DNA of 56,457 bases from the NCBI GenBank assembly GCA_000733415.1, contig KL662192.1, forward strand, positions 936,287 through 992,743, given 5' to 3'. The notes below the pieces were generated by a model, which saw only the letters and a list, made by a program, of their open reading frames with translations, had not been told where the DNA came from and did no database searches. This stretch comes from [Leptolyngbya] sp. JSC-1 (GTDB lineage Bacteria > Cyanobacteriota > Cyanobacteriia > Elainellales > Elainellaceae). Positions 7,253 through 17,200 of this stretch are shown one piece after another (position 1 is the first letter of the stretch; every line of letters begins with the position of its first letter). A program made the position numbers and the translations under genes.

Positions 7253-9648
7253 AACCCCTCCATCTCCGCCGCCTTCGTCCTCATATGCAGCGCCATAAAA
7301 CTCGCTTTGGCGATTCTGGCCCAATGTTGGGTGGCTGCCACATTACCTCTGGCCTGTTCTAGGAGCGCAAAATAGCTTTGGCAAAAGCTTAAGCAACGTT
7401 TGTCTTGGTGTTGTTCGGCTTGTTGCAGCACATAGTTCAGCAATTGTTCGGCTTCGTCTAGATGCTGTTGAGTAATCGCAATCAAGGCTAGCCCACCTTT
7501 GATGTAAACGATTGCCCGCTGCCATTCAATGGTTTCGGCGTTCTGCAAAGCTTGTTGATAAAATTGTTTGGCTTGCTCGTAGTCTTGATCATGTAAACAG
7601 AGTTGGGCTTTGTAGTAATCGATGTTGAGCCATTGATCCAAGTGGGTAATGGGCTGGTCAAACTGGTGTAGCAAGCGCTCGCCTTGGTTAAGCCAGTCCC
7701 AAGCTTGTTCAAACTGTTGATTTTGAATATATAAAGCTGCTAGATGAATGCATAGATCGGTTTGGAAGTCCCAGTTGCAGTGGGATTGGGCAAGCTCCCA
7801 GGCTTGCTGAGCGAAGGCAATCGCTTGTTGCGTCTGCTCTGGCTGGTTGAACAGATAGAGGGTGCGGCTGGCGTGGTAGAGGGCGTCGGCCATTGTAGGC
7901 CAATCGGTGTGTTGTGTCGCGGTTTCCATCAGCCAGTCCATCCAGGCAGTGCGTTCGTGCCAATGACCGTAATTTTGGGTATAACCCTTCAGGCATTGCC
8001 AGAGCTGCTTAAACTCTGGATAGCGATTGTGGTCTTTGCACCATTCCATCACTTCGCGAATCGTGTCCCATTCTGGTTCGAGAGAAGCATAGCCCTGCCA
8101 GTCGCGCCAGTTCTGTTGACTATAGGGCTGCAAAAAGTTGAGGTACCAAGCGATCCACCGTTCCCGGACTGTTTGTTCAAATTCGGGATTCATCTCGAGT
8201 TCAGCTCTCATGTAAGTTTTTGTCAGTGGATGCAAATCATATCGGCCTTGGTGAGATTCCACCAGCGAGAGTCGATCCAATGTTTCTAAATTCTGGTGCG
8301 TAATGTTCACATCTGTTGCTCCAAACGCAATCTGATGGAGTGCCTCCAGAGAAGCTGATTCTGGGAATAGGGCTAAAACCATTAGCAGAGCATGGGCTGG
8401 TTGAGACTTCAGAGATTGAACGATCTCGGCAAAACAATACTGAATCAGGTCATGTTCTGGTGTAGTTAGCTCCGTAGAGAATGGCTCTACCGTTAAATCA
8501 TAAACTGCAATTTGACTAATGATATAGACCATTGCTAGCGGCAGACCACCGGCTTTTTGGTGAATGAGTTGGGCTTGGGTTGGGGTGAGGTGCACGCCCT
8601 TCTCCTGGGCATAATGTTGAATCAAGGCGAGGCTGTCCTCTAGTGATAAATAGCTCAGCTCAATTGCAGTCCCCAATCCCAAGCGGGTACGACTAGTCAG
8701 GATCGCTTTAACCGTGGCAGGCAGTTCAGCGAGCAAGGAAAAAACCTGCTCTGGTTCGGTCAGTGTTTCTAAGTTATCTAGAACCAGTAATGTACGTTGA
8801 CGCGCCAACAAATCTTGCACCCACTCAACCTGTTCAGTCAAATCGGGTGGAATCATGTCCACAGCGCCCAACGTTCGGAAAATCACCCGAAAAATATCGC
8901 GCAGGTTACGTTCGGCTTTTAATCGAGTAGACCGATGCGCCCCAACAAACTGATCGGCTTTGGCCGATATGAAAATAATTGCCTCGAAGTCGGGAACCTC
9001 TGGAAACATGTCTGGTTGTTGAGCCGCTTGCCAGCAGCGATGGGCCACTTCTAACGCCAGGGTAGTTTTACCGACGCCGCCGATTCCGGTCAGATTAATC
9101 AGCGTGGCTGGATGATTGGCGGCCAATAGGTGAAGCAAGCGGGTCAACTGGGGCTTGAGGCCGATTAGGGCCGTATGCTGACGAGCGGGTAGATTTTGTC
9201 GGATGTTGACAGCGGGAGTGACGATGGAATTGACCTGAGGAGACGGTGATTTGCGGGCCTGCCACTCGCGTTCAAAGGCTGCTAGATTGGGCTGCGTGGA
9301 GCGGTGCCAAAGCTTCAATGTGAAATGCCAGTGCTCGGTTCCCTGGGTTTTAGTGCGGTTATCCTCCAAAATGTCTAAAAAATCGCGCAATAGGCGCAGA
9401 TCATGGCGAACATGTTCTTTTGTAGCCTGGTTTGGCTGTGCTGTTGAAGGGTTTATTAAGGCTGCTAATCCATTCAGCGTTGTCTGGACAATTAACCGCG
9501 GTTGAGTGGACTGGAGATCCCAGCGGGCCGTCAGTTGCTTAGATAGGGATTCGCAATCGGGCCGCTCGTTGTTAGCGAAGGCGATTAGCTGCTCTAGAAG
9601 GCGAGCTGCTCGGATTTTAGCTCGATCGCTGGTACTCAGTCTCGGCAT
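7198..9648 (-). CDS. STAND (NB-ARC-type) ATPase with C-terminal TPR-like repeats
   Basis: Large signal-transduction ATPase of 816 residues. Residues 1-135 form an N-terminal module (RLLRDFLDILEDNRTKTQGT, then WHFTLKLW) seen in cyanobacterial NACHT/NB-ARC proteins. The ATPase follows: Walker A GIGGVGKTT at 188-196, Walker B LLVLDNLE near 287, sensor-like ILTSRTRLG near 315. A winged-helix region and a helical repeat half (from about 500) with TPR-like spacing complete it. Proteins of this class act as ligand-triggered oligomeric switches, including antiphage sensors, but no effector enzyme is visible here. The last ~16 residues (EGWGVRGEGWGVGGGE) are encoded by a heptamer repeat. It stands alone on its strand. 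Confidence 0.85.
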   Translation of the reverse strand: MPRLSTSDRAKIRAARLLEQLIAFANNERPDCESLSKQLTARWDLQSTQPRLIVQTTLNGLAALINPSTAQPNQATKEHVRHDLRLLRDFLDILEDNRTKTQGTEHWHFTLKLWHRSTQPNLAAFEREWQARKSPSPQVNSIVTPAVNIRQNLPARQHTALIGLKPQLTRLLHLLAANHPATLINLTGIGGVGKTTLALEVAHRCWQAAQQPDMFPEVPDFEAIIFISAKADQFVGAHRSTRLKAERNLRDIFRVIFRTLGAVDMIPPDLTEQVEWVQDLLARQRTLLVLDNLETLTEPEQVFSLLAELPATVKAILTSRTRLGLGTAIELSYLSLEDSLALIQHYAQEKGVHLTPTQAQLIHQKAGGLPLAMVYIISQIAVYDLTVEPFSTELTTPEHDLIQYCFAEIVQSLKSQPAHALLMVLALFPESASLEALHQIAFGATDVNITHQNLETLDRLSLVESHQGRYDLHPLTKTYMRAELEMNPEFEQTVRERWIAWYLNFLQPYSQQNWRDWQGYASLEPEWDTIREVMEWCKDHNRYPEFKQLWQCLKGYTQNYGHWHERTAWMDWLMETATQHTDWPTMADALYHASRTLYLFNQPEQTQQAIAFAQQAWELAQSHCNWDFQTDLCIHLAALYIQNQQFEQAWDWLNQGERLLHQFDQPITHLDQWLNIDYYKAQLCLHDQDYEQAKQFYQQALQNAETIEWQRAIVYIKGGLALIAITQQHLDEAEQLLNYVLQQAEQHQDKRCLSFCQSYFALLEQARGNVAATQHWARIAKASFMALHMRTKAAEMEGLLEGWGVRGEGWGVGGGE

Positions 9649-9693
9649 AGAAGAATGCTAGGGAGCGTGAGGCTACCAAAAAAGGCAGGAAGT

Positions 9694-9780
9694 GTCCCGA
9701 AGTCAAAGAGTAGTTCCGAAGTACTTGTTCCTAATCTTACAGGGATTTCCATCGCTCTGGAAAGCACGTTGCTTCGGGAC
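9694..9780. repeat. Inverted repeat with nested hairpin
   Basis: GTCCCGAAG at 9694-9702 pairs perfectly with CTTCGGGAC at 9772-9780, and inside it TTTCCA pairs with TGGAAA across a 6-nt loop. It lies just upstream of the STAND gene start and next to the larger structured element at 9858-9937. Confidence 0.55.
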
Positions 9781-9857
9781 AAGTTCCCAATTTAGGCTAA
9801 AGGACAACGCAAACTCGACAGTCTGCCAACAACTCCTACCGCAGTCTGAAGGGTGAT

Positions 9858-9937
9858 CGTGGAGCAACAAACGAGTAGAGCAGGTTTGATGCCGGAACAA
9901 GCCTTGCCTCACTACTTCAGCCCTTTGTTGCTCCACG
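9858..9937 (+). ncRNA. Candidate structured RNA or hairpin element
   Basis: A perfect 14-bp inverted repeat, CGTGGAGCAACAAA at 9858-9871 and TTTGTTGCTCCACG at 9924-9937, encloses a 52-nt insert that can itself fold: AGTAG with CTACT, and GCAGGTTTG with CAAGCCTTGC. The right arm is followed by CTTTTT, so on the plus strand the whole looks like a long imperfect hairpin ending in a U-run. It could be a small RNA, an unusual terminator or a mobile palindrome. No promoter was identified and no family is recognised. Confidence 0.4.
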
Positions 9938-10021
9938 CTTTTTCAACGAATGGCCTTGATAAGGCAATAACTTTTCTTTAAAAGAGGGGTTGCGTTTTAC
10001 GACTAGCACAGAGAAGGTCGT

Positions 10022-10084
10022 ATGAGCAATTGGCAAAAATATCTCGACTACAGTATTGCCCACATACTGGGTGGTCCGATCTAA
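10022..10084 (+). CDS. Possible 20-residue leader peptide
   Basis: An ATG frame of 20 codons with GAAGG 5 bp upstream, ending 12 bp before the start of the beta-propeller gene. The peptide (MSNWQKYLDY...) has no hydrophobic export segment. Its position suggests translational coupling or a leader role. It is short enough to be chance. Confidence 0.25.
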   Translation: MSNWQKYLDYSIAHILGGPI

Positions 10085-10096
10085 AGGTGAATTGAA

Positions 10097-11224
10097 ATGT
10101 CTACACTGCTTGTATCAGTCAACTTCAACGGAAATATCGGAGCTGTTCAATCCTACAGTACGATTACCGGTCGGTTTCTGTCACAACAACGTCTTTCAGG
10201 GATTCCAACTGGCTTAGCTGTCGGTAGAAACGGTTTGTTTGTCGGAAACGCAAGCGATCGGTTTTCGATCATCACCAGGATCGCTCAGAATCAGGTGAGG
10301 ACATTTGCTGACCCGCCCGTGGGTACAACTGACTTAGCGATCGGTTTTAACGGCAACCTTTTTTCTCTCTCCAGGCAAGGATTTATTCAGGAATTCGATG
10401 GGCGTACAGGGGCATTTATCAGACCATTAGCTATCGGAACAACCTTTACAACTGGCATTACGTTTGGTCCTGATGGTGCGATCTACGCTAGTACTGTGAG
10501 GGGCAATATTGAAAGAGTAGATCCTAGAACGGGTCGAATCTTGGCCACGGTTGGTTTCCTCCTCCCTGGACCCAGAGATCTAGCCTTTAACCGCTCGGGA
10601 CAACTTTTTGTATTGACCGCTCGTAATGGGAATTCTGTTGAGATTATTGGGGGACCTCGTGGCCCAATCCCATTTGTGCGCGGACTCAGAACTCCAACTA
10701 GTCTGGCATTTTCTCCACAGGGAAATCTCTTCGTTGCCGATGCTGGCTTTGGTGGTGTACTTGAATTTAACGGTACCACGGGCGCATTCCTGCGGCTTTA
10801 TCAGACTAGGAGCACGCCACAGTATATTGCGTTTTCTGCTGCCCAAACTAGAAGAGTTAATGGACGCGAGCAAACTAGGATTACGAACCAACCAGATCCG
10901 CTGACAGGACTACGAACGGAGCAGGGTCTTATCGGTATTACCCGTAGCGATGAGTTAGTGAACCATTTTGCCAGGAAGAATGGTAACAAAAACAATAGAG
11001 AGCCAGTTGTGAAACAGGTGAGCGGTAAAGCTTTATATCAAGACGACTCTGATAGAAAGCTGGCAATGGGCTTTGGTGATTCTGATTTAAGAACAGAATT
11101 TAGTCAGAAGCAAAGGGGTTTACAGCCTCAGAGGCAAGAGGTGACGCCATTTGATAGCAACTCTTCCGGATTTTCTCCAGTAGCAGCAGTGATATCACCG
11201 AGTCATAATAATTTGTCTGCTTAG
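10097..11224 (+). CDS. Beta-propeller (NHL/SMP-30-like) repeat protein
   Basis: A 375-residue product with AAAGGTGA as RBS. Residues 1-250 contain at least five repeats of roughly 40-45 residues with the pattern G-x-L-F/V-V-x-x-x-x-G-x-V-x-x-F/Y-D-x-x-T-G, for example GITFGPDGAIYAS, DLAFNRSGQLFVL and SLAFSPQGNLFVADAG. This is a blade pattern of NHL or SGL-type propellers. No catalytic residues are evident. Residues 260-375 are polar and probably disordered. No signal peptide is seen. It precedes the two-partner secretion genes but is separated from them by a MITE-like element, so co-function is not supported. Confidence 0.75.
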   Translation: MSTLLVSVNFNGNIGAVQSYSTITGRFLSQQRLSGIPTGLAVGRNGLFVGNASDRFSIITRIAQNQVRTFADPPVGTTDLAIGFNGNLFSLSRQGFIQEFDGRTGAFIRPLAIGTTFTTGITFGPDGAIYASTVRGNIERVDPRTGRILATVGFLLPGPRDLAFNRSGQLFVLTARNGNSVEIIGGPRGPIPFVRGLRTPTSLAFSPQGNLFVADAGFGGVLEFNGTTGAFLRLYQTRSTPQYIAFSAAQTRRVNGREQTRITNQPDPLTGLRTEQGLIGITRSDELVNHFARKNGNKNNREPVVKQVSGKALYQDDSDRKLAMGFGDSDLRTEFSQKQRGLQPQRQEVTPFDSNSSGFSPVAAVISPSHNNLSA

Positions 11225-11297
11225 CTTTCTGAATAGACAGAACCTGCACAAGAAATTGGATGTACACCATAGTTGTTTTGGAGAAAGATTGTAGACA

Positions 11298-11411
11298 TAC
11301 GGCCTTTTTCAGGCTAGTGAAGTCCGAAAAACGGGGTGCAGGGGCAGTGCCCCTGCGTGGGGGGCGAAGCCCCCACATCCCCTATACCTCACATGAGTGA
11401 AAAACGCTGTA
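11298..11411 (+). mobile_element. MITE-like element, copy B
   Basis: A 114-bp copy of the family described at 3938-4058, same orientation, ends TACGGCCTTTTTCA and TGAAAAACGCTGTA. The core hairpin is well kept (GGGGTGCAGGGGCAGTGCCC, GGGGGGCGAAGCCCCC). It sits between the beta-propeller and TpsB genes, about 105 bp before the TpsB start, and could influence that promoter. Confidence 0.75.
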
Positions 11412-11517
11412 TCAACATGTCAACGAAAAATAAAGTTTAAGTAAAATCCGGTAGATTTTGGCCCATTGCCAGTATTGTAGAAACAATTCTGTGTGCAAAA
11501 CTCTGAAGGGGTCAGAG

Positions 11518-13248
11518 GTGAGTTTACTAATTAAAGTAGTGATCGTCGGCAAATTTGCGGTTTCGATGATCATGAGTGAAGTAATGATTGGGTCTAGTGC
11601 TATTGCCCAATCCATTCCTCCAGAGGAAACGTTGCCCCCCCGCACAACCGAACAAGTTGAGCAATCCACTCCAACCCCAGATCCATCGCCGCTGCCCAAT
11701 CAACCGACCGATTCCTCTGATCCCGGTTTGCAATCGCCTTCAGAACCTCAAATGGCACCGTCTGATTTACCTGATATGAGCTTTCCAATCAGTCGGGTAG
11801 AGGTTTCGGGCAATACGGTTTTAGACGTAGAAATTGCTGAGATCGTAGAGGAATTTTTAGCGAATCATCCTACCGCTACATTCGATGATTTAGTGACACT
11901 GCGTTCTTCGATTACTCAACTCTATATTGACAACGGCTATATTAACTCTGGTGCCTTTTTGCCCAACAATCAGGATTTGAGCGATGGCGAGGTGCAGATT
12001 CAGGTCGTAGAAGGCACCTTAGAAGAGATTCAAATTAGCGGCCTGACTCGTCTACAAGAAGTGTATGTCCGCTCTCGCTTGAATCTGGCTAACTCGACGC
12101 CGCTGAACCAACGCGATCTAGAACGAGCACTGCAACTCCTTCAGCTCAACCCATTGATTCAACAGGTGAACGCTGAGCTAACAGCAGGCAGCGCACCGGG
12201 CCGCAACATTTTGCTCGTAAACATTCAAGAAGCATCGCCGTTCCAGTTGGGGATTGGTGGCGACAACTATCAGTCGCCCAGCATCGGTTCGGAGCAGTTC
12301 AGTATTCAAGCTAGCTATGCCAATTTGATTGGCCTCGGTGACCAGATTAGCGCGGGCTACGGCATTACCGAAGGGTTGGATAGTTTTGATGTTGGTTTTT
12401 CAATTCCAGTCAACCCAATGGATGGCACGATCAGCTTGGGTTACAGCAACGATGATTCCCGCATCCTGGAAACCGATTTTGAAGATCTCGATATTCGCAG
12501 CGAATCGGAAACTTTCTCGCTCGGCTTTCGCCAGCCGACTGTCAGAACCCCCACCGAGGAATTTGCCCTAGGATTGGGAGTTGATTTGCGCCGTAGCACT
12601 ACCTTTCTGGAAGATCAACCCTTCTCGTTTTCGGTCGGCCCCGAAGACGGTGAATCAAACGTCACCGTGGTACGGCTGTCGCAAGACTGGGTGAAACGCG
12701 GTGCCCGCTCGGTGTTGGCGGCCCGCTCTCAGTTCAGCATCGGCATTGATGCCTTTGATGCCACCATTAATGATACGGGCACCGACGGACGCTTTGTGGC
12801 CTGGATTGGTCAGTTTCAGTGGTTACAGCAGTTGTCGCCTCGGTTTGTGCTGGTGTCGCGGCTGAATACCCAACTGACGCCCGATTCGCTGCTGCCGTTG
12901 GAGCGCTTTGGCTTTGGGGGAGCCGATACGGTGCGGGGCTATCGCCAAAATCAGCTCGTCACCGACAATGGCCTTCTAGCCGCTACCGAACTGCGGTTTT
13001 CGCTGTTGCCCAATACCAATCGCCTCCAACTCATCCCCTTTGTCGAAGCAGGCCACGGCTGGAACAATGACACCCCCGATCCCGATCCCGATACACTCGT
13101 CAGCTTAGGTCTGGGCTTGCGCTGGCTGATTACACCGGATTTATCGGTCCGCGTGGATTATGGCTTTCCTTTAATTGATGTCGAAGACGAGGGTAGTTCA
13201 TTGCAGGATAGTGGATTATATTTCTCAGTACGTTACCAACCGTTTTGA
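11518..13248 (+). CDS. Two-partner secretion outer membrane transporter (ShlB/FhaC/HecB family, TpsB)
   Basis: Outer-membrane pore that exports a partner TpsA protein. The GTG at 11518 follows GAAGGGG and yields a signal peptide of about 31 residues ending near SSAIAQS. After a Pro-rich linker come a POTRA-type domain (FPISRVEVSGNTVLD, then INSGAFLPNNQDLSDGEVQIQVVEG), a second POTRA, and a long beta-barrel with the VRGY motif (FGGADTVRGYRQNQ) that is the barrel signature of the Omp85/TpsB family. It ends in YFSVRYQPF with terminal Phe, typical of outer-membrane barrels. Size (576 aa) fits. The TpsA partner is two genes downstream. Confidence 0.92.
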   Translation: MSLLIKVVIVGKFAVSMIMSEVMIGSSAIAQSIPPEETLPPRTTEQVEQSTPTPDPSPLPNQPTDSSDPGLQSPSEPQMAPSDLPDMSFPISRVEVSGNTVLDVEIAEIVEEFLANHPTATFDDLVTLRSSITQLYIDNGYINSGAFLPNNQDLSDGEVQIQVVEGTLEEIQISGLTRLQEVYVRSRLNLANSTPLNQRDLERALQLLQLNPLIQQVNAELTAGSAPGRNILLVNIQEASPFQLGIGGDNYQSPSIGSEQFSIQASYANLIGLGDQISAGYGITEGLDSFDVGFSIPVNPMDGTISLGYSNDDSRILETDFEDLDIRSESETFSLGFRQPTVRTPTEEFALGLGVDLRRSTTFLEDQPFSFSVGPEDGESNVTVVRLSQDWVKRGARSVLAARSQFSIGIDAFDATINDTGTDGRFVAWIGQFQWLQQLSPRFVLVSRLNTQLTPDSLLPLERFGFGGADTVRGYRQNQLVTDNGLLAATELRFSLLPNTNRLQLIPFVEAGHGWNNDTPDPDPDTLVSLGLGLRWLITPDLSVRVDYGFPLIDVEDEGSSLQDSGLYFSVRYQPF

Positions 13249-13318
13249 GGGTAGAAGTTAATGTACATCTCACAACAGAGAATTGCGCATAATACTTTTC
13301 ATATAGTGGAGTTTCCTT

Positions 13319-14203
13319 ATGAATAAACGAGCTGGTAACAATCTTAAGTCTGCGCTTAAGGTGAATATCATTGGTAAATCTCGCCTGTTTCGAGATGCCG
13401 TAGGTGCAAAAGAGAATTTCTATTCCTTCCAGCTTGGCTACAGCAGCAGTTTCAGCCTGAAGCTTGATCGTCTCAAAGCCGATATCAATGTGGCACTGAT
13501 GGATGGGCAAGGTCGAATGCTGATGCAATCTGCTCGTGCTAAACGGCGACCAGAGGGAATTGATACGGTTCTGGGAGCAGGAACATATTATGTCAAAGTG
13601 TTTCCAGCCCGACGCAAAGAACAGTCCCGCTATCGGCTGCGGCTATCGGCAACGGAGTTGCCTCGAATTGTGGAACCACCGCCAGTAATCCCTATCCAAG
13701 AACCGCCCATTGATAATTCTGCACCACCGGAACCGCTTCAGAGTGATAGCGGTAAAAGCAAACAAATTGCCTTAACAGGAGATGTGGCATCCACTGGTCC
13801 GGTAAACCTTGGGGGAACTGTCAATAGAAGGGTGACCGGAACAATCGGCAACGACACTTTAGTGGGTGGTGCAGGCGACGATCTGATCGCAGGCTTCAAC
13901 GGTCTTGATCTGCTGATTGGTGCGGGTGGAGCCGATCGCTTTTTGCTAGGAGATACAGCAACTCCCTACTACTTAGGTGCGGGCTATGCAGTGATTACTG
14001 ACTTTAATGTGGCTCAGGGCGATCGAATTGAAGTAACCGACAATGCTCTCTTTCGGCTGGGTGATCATCGTCTAGTTTACGATCGCTTTTTCATCCCCAA
14101 TGCGTTTGGGCAGTATCGCGACGTGGGTAACGCCGGAATCGATACCGCAATCTATTGGGGCAATGATCTGCTAGCCATTGTCCAGGATGCAGTTGTAACC
14201 TGA
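13319..14203 (+). CDS. Pre-peptidase C-terminal (PPC)-like and RTX calcium-binding repeat protein
   Basis: A 294-residue protein between the TpsB and TpsA genes. Residues 20-105 resemble a PPC beta-sandwich (YSFQLGYSSSFSLKLDRL, then GAGTYYVKVFP). A Pro-rich linker leads to RTX nonapeptides (GNDTLVGGAGDDLIAG near 180-195), which bind calcium and usually mark type I secretion substrates. A C-terminal domain follows, with D-F-N-x-x-x-G-D-R-I-E-V common at the end of cyanobacterial RTX proteins. There is no N-terminal signal. GGAG precedes the ATG by 8 bp. It is probably cotranscribed with its neighbours; a joint role at the cell surface is inferred. Confidence 0.8.
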   Translation: MNKRAGNNLKSALKVNIIGKSRLFRDAVGAKENFYSFQLGYSSSFSLKLDRLKADINVALMDGQGRMLMQSARAKRRPEGIDTVLGAGTYYVKVFPARRKEQSRYRLRLSATELPRIVEPPPVIPIQEPPIDNSAPPEPLQSDSGKSKQIALTGDVASTGPVNLGGTVNRRVTGTIGNDTLVGGAGDDLIAGFNGLDLLIGAGGADRFLLGDTATPYYLGAGYAVITDFNVAQGDRIEVTDNALFRLGDHRLVYDRFFIPNAFGQYRDVGNAGIDTAIYWGNDLLAIVQDAVVT

Positions 14204-14248
14204 GGTTAGGTAGTTGGAACAGTTTGTAGACGGAACTCGTGAGCCAGC

Positions 14249-17200
14249 GTGGACAAGCAACATCCATCCAGCAATTTCAGCCGCGATGCCCGAACGAATG
14301 CAGTCTTCGCAGGATGGCAAATCTCAGGGCTGATAAGCCTGTTAGTAGTTTGCTGCCCTCTATTATTGCCACATGGTGCTGTAGCTCAACTTGTTCCTGA
14401 CGATACCTTGGGAAACGAGCGATCGGTTGTCGTGCCGACTAATGCCACCGAAGACAGAATTACAGGTGGTGCCCAGCGCGGTCGTAATTTATTTCATAGC
14501 TTTCGGGAATTTAATGTTGGAGAAGGCAGACAGCTCTATTTTGCCAATCCCAGTGATGTAGACAGAATTTTATCCCGTGTGACAGGCAGCAATCCATCTA
14601 ACCTGCTTGGCACATTAGGTGTCCAAGGTAGAGCCGATCTGGTGTTGCTCAATCCGAACGGTGTGGTGTTTGGTGAAAATGCCCGCTTGGATATCCAGGG
14701 TTCGCTGCTGGTTACGACTGCAAATGCGGTTCAATTTGGCGAGCAAGGATTCTTCAGTGCCACCAATCCAGAGCTACCCTCGCCACTCCTGACGGTCACT
14801 CCTGATGCGCTCTGGTTTAACCAACTGAACGCCGCTCCAATTATGAATCGAGCAAGCTCACCCCTGAATTTAGACTCATCGGGGTTCTCAAGCGCTTTTG
14901 GTTTACAGGTGCCAACGGGTCATAGTTTGCTCCTGGTCGGAGGAGATATTACTCTGGATGGAGGTGGCATTGTAGCTCCTGGAGGGCAAGTCAGCCTTGT
15001 GGCAGTGGGGGGCGCAGGAGTTGTTGAACTTTCTCCGCAGAATGGACTGCTTAGCCTTCCAGAGGGTATGCCACGAGCCGATATTTCAATCATCAATGGG
15101 TCCAGCATCGTCAGCACGGGCAACGGTTCAGGTTCTATCACGATTCAGGGCGAGAATATCAACATCGTGAACAATAGCACCATTGAAACAGGAATTGCCC
15201 GCAATTTAGGATCGGTCAATCAACGGGCTGGAGATATTGAACTCAACGCGACGAGTGCTATTAATATTGTCAATTCAAGCTACGTTGAGAACGCTATCTT
15301 TCCAGACGGTGTCGGAATCGGTGGCAACATTACCATGCAAGCTCAGCAGCTTAGCCTAGTCGGGGATAACACTCGGCTTCGGGCTACAACCTTTGGCAAT
15401 GGCAGGGCAGGCTCCTTAACCATCGACACCCGCCAACTCACTGTTGCTGGAGGTGCCCAGATTTCTTCCAGCACCTTTGGCAACGGCGATGCTGGAACCA
15501 TTCATATCCGTGCATCTGATGCTGTTCTTCTCAGTGGGGAAAGTCTTGATCAACAAAGTCCTGGAGGCATATTTTCTCAGGTGGCTCCTTCTGCTTCAGG
15601 GCAAGGAGGCAGAATTTTGCTTGAGACCAATCGCTTAACGATTAACGACGGCAGCAGCGTCCAAATTACGGCGTTTGGTGATGGAGATGCTGGCGCAATT
15701 CGAATTCGAGCAAACGAAATTGACATTTTTCGGGCAAATCAAAAGACTGAGTTTGCTACTGGCATTGTGGCAGGTATCGAGGGAAATATCCCAGCCGATC
15801 CTTCAAATCGCCGTTCAGGAGGACGTATTCAAATCAATGCCAATCGGCTTAGCCTCCGCAATGGTGGTCAGGTTCGTGCCGAAACGAACGGAATTGGTGA
15901 TGCAGGCAGTATTGTTATTGCAGCCCGTGCTATTGAATTGACCGATAATAGTTTGATTATCGGCAGCATTCGAGAAGGAGCAGTCGGAAACGGTAGCCCA
16001 ATTCGGATAGCAGCTCAATCGCTCTCTGCAGAAGGAGGATCTCAAATTGGCTCTTTTGTCACACGCCAACTCGGTAGAGATGGACAACTGATCCCAGGAG
16101 GACGAGGCAATGGAGGCAACATTCAGATTCATGTATCAGACACAATTACCCTTTCCGGTACAAGCAGAGATGGATTTTCGAGCGGGATTTTTACTTCAAC
16201 TGAACGTGGAGGGCGCGGAGAAGCAGGCAATATCCGGATTCGTGTAGGTAATCTCCAAATCACAGATGGAGCCGCTATTGTTGCTAACACCTCCAATGCT
16301 GGAGACGGTGGACAGATTGCAATTGTTGCCAGTCAAATCACAGCTCAAAACGGCGGTCAAATTGCCACTGCGTCTCGATCAAGGGGTTTAGCCGGCAGTA
16401 TTGACCTCAACGTGTCAGGCACTATCACCTTAGAAGGACGCGATTCAAATTTTGCCAATCGCCGTGAGCGAGCAGCAGCAGGCATTGTAGAGAGACAAGA
16501 GGGAGAACAAATCAGAGACGTTATTGTTACTGAAGGATCTGCTAGTGGTTTGTTCGCTAATACAAATTCACAATCAAGTGGCAACGGTGGCACAATCACA
16601 TTGAATGCAGGAAATTTGTTACTGAGAGATAGAGCGACTATCTCTGCTCGCAGTCAGGGACAGGGCATCGCTGGCAATGTGAATGTGAATGCGGGTGAAA
16701 CCATTGAAATTACAGACAGCGACATCATCACCTCGGCTGTAAACTCCTCAGGCGGTTCCATCAACATTACCAGCGACAGAATTCGTTTGCGAGGTGATGG
16801 CGATATCAGAACCGACGTAGCGAGTGATGTAGGGAATGGTGGTGACATCGCTCTTACAGCCGATTCCGTTGTGGCCTTTGACGATAGCGACATTCTAGCC
16901 TTCGCTGGCAACCAGGGGGGTGATATTAGCTTTAATACACCCGCTGTTTTCTTCGAGGGAGGCCGCCAAGCTGTAGCTGCATCGGCATCCGACACAGCCA
17001 GCCTTGATGGAAACAATCAAGTGAATGTCAATGCTGATGGAACAGTGGCAGGTACAATTACGCTACCGGATGTGAGTTTCATTGAGAATAGCCTTAGTAC
17101 ACTGCCCGAAACTGCCTTCGACTCCGACCAACTCTTAGCTAATAGCTGCATTGCCCGCACGGGACGAGGTGGTACCTTCTTAATTACCGGCACTGGAGGA

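Noticed and set aside
7198..9648. Complete antiphage defence island around the STAND ATPase and the two Uma2 genes
   Set aside because: The genes are 8-9 kb apart with a secretion locus between them; no effector, restriction or toxin partner adjoins the ATPase. Individual defence roles remain possible.
9703..9936. A 77-codon minus-strand frame
   Set aside because: Coincides with the inverted-repeat structures at 9694-9937, which explain the sequence better.
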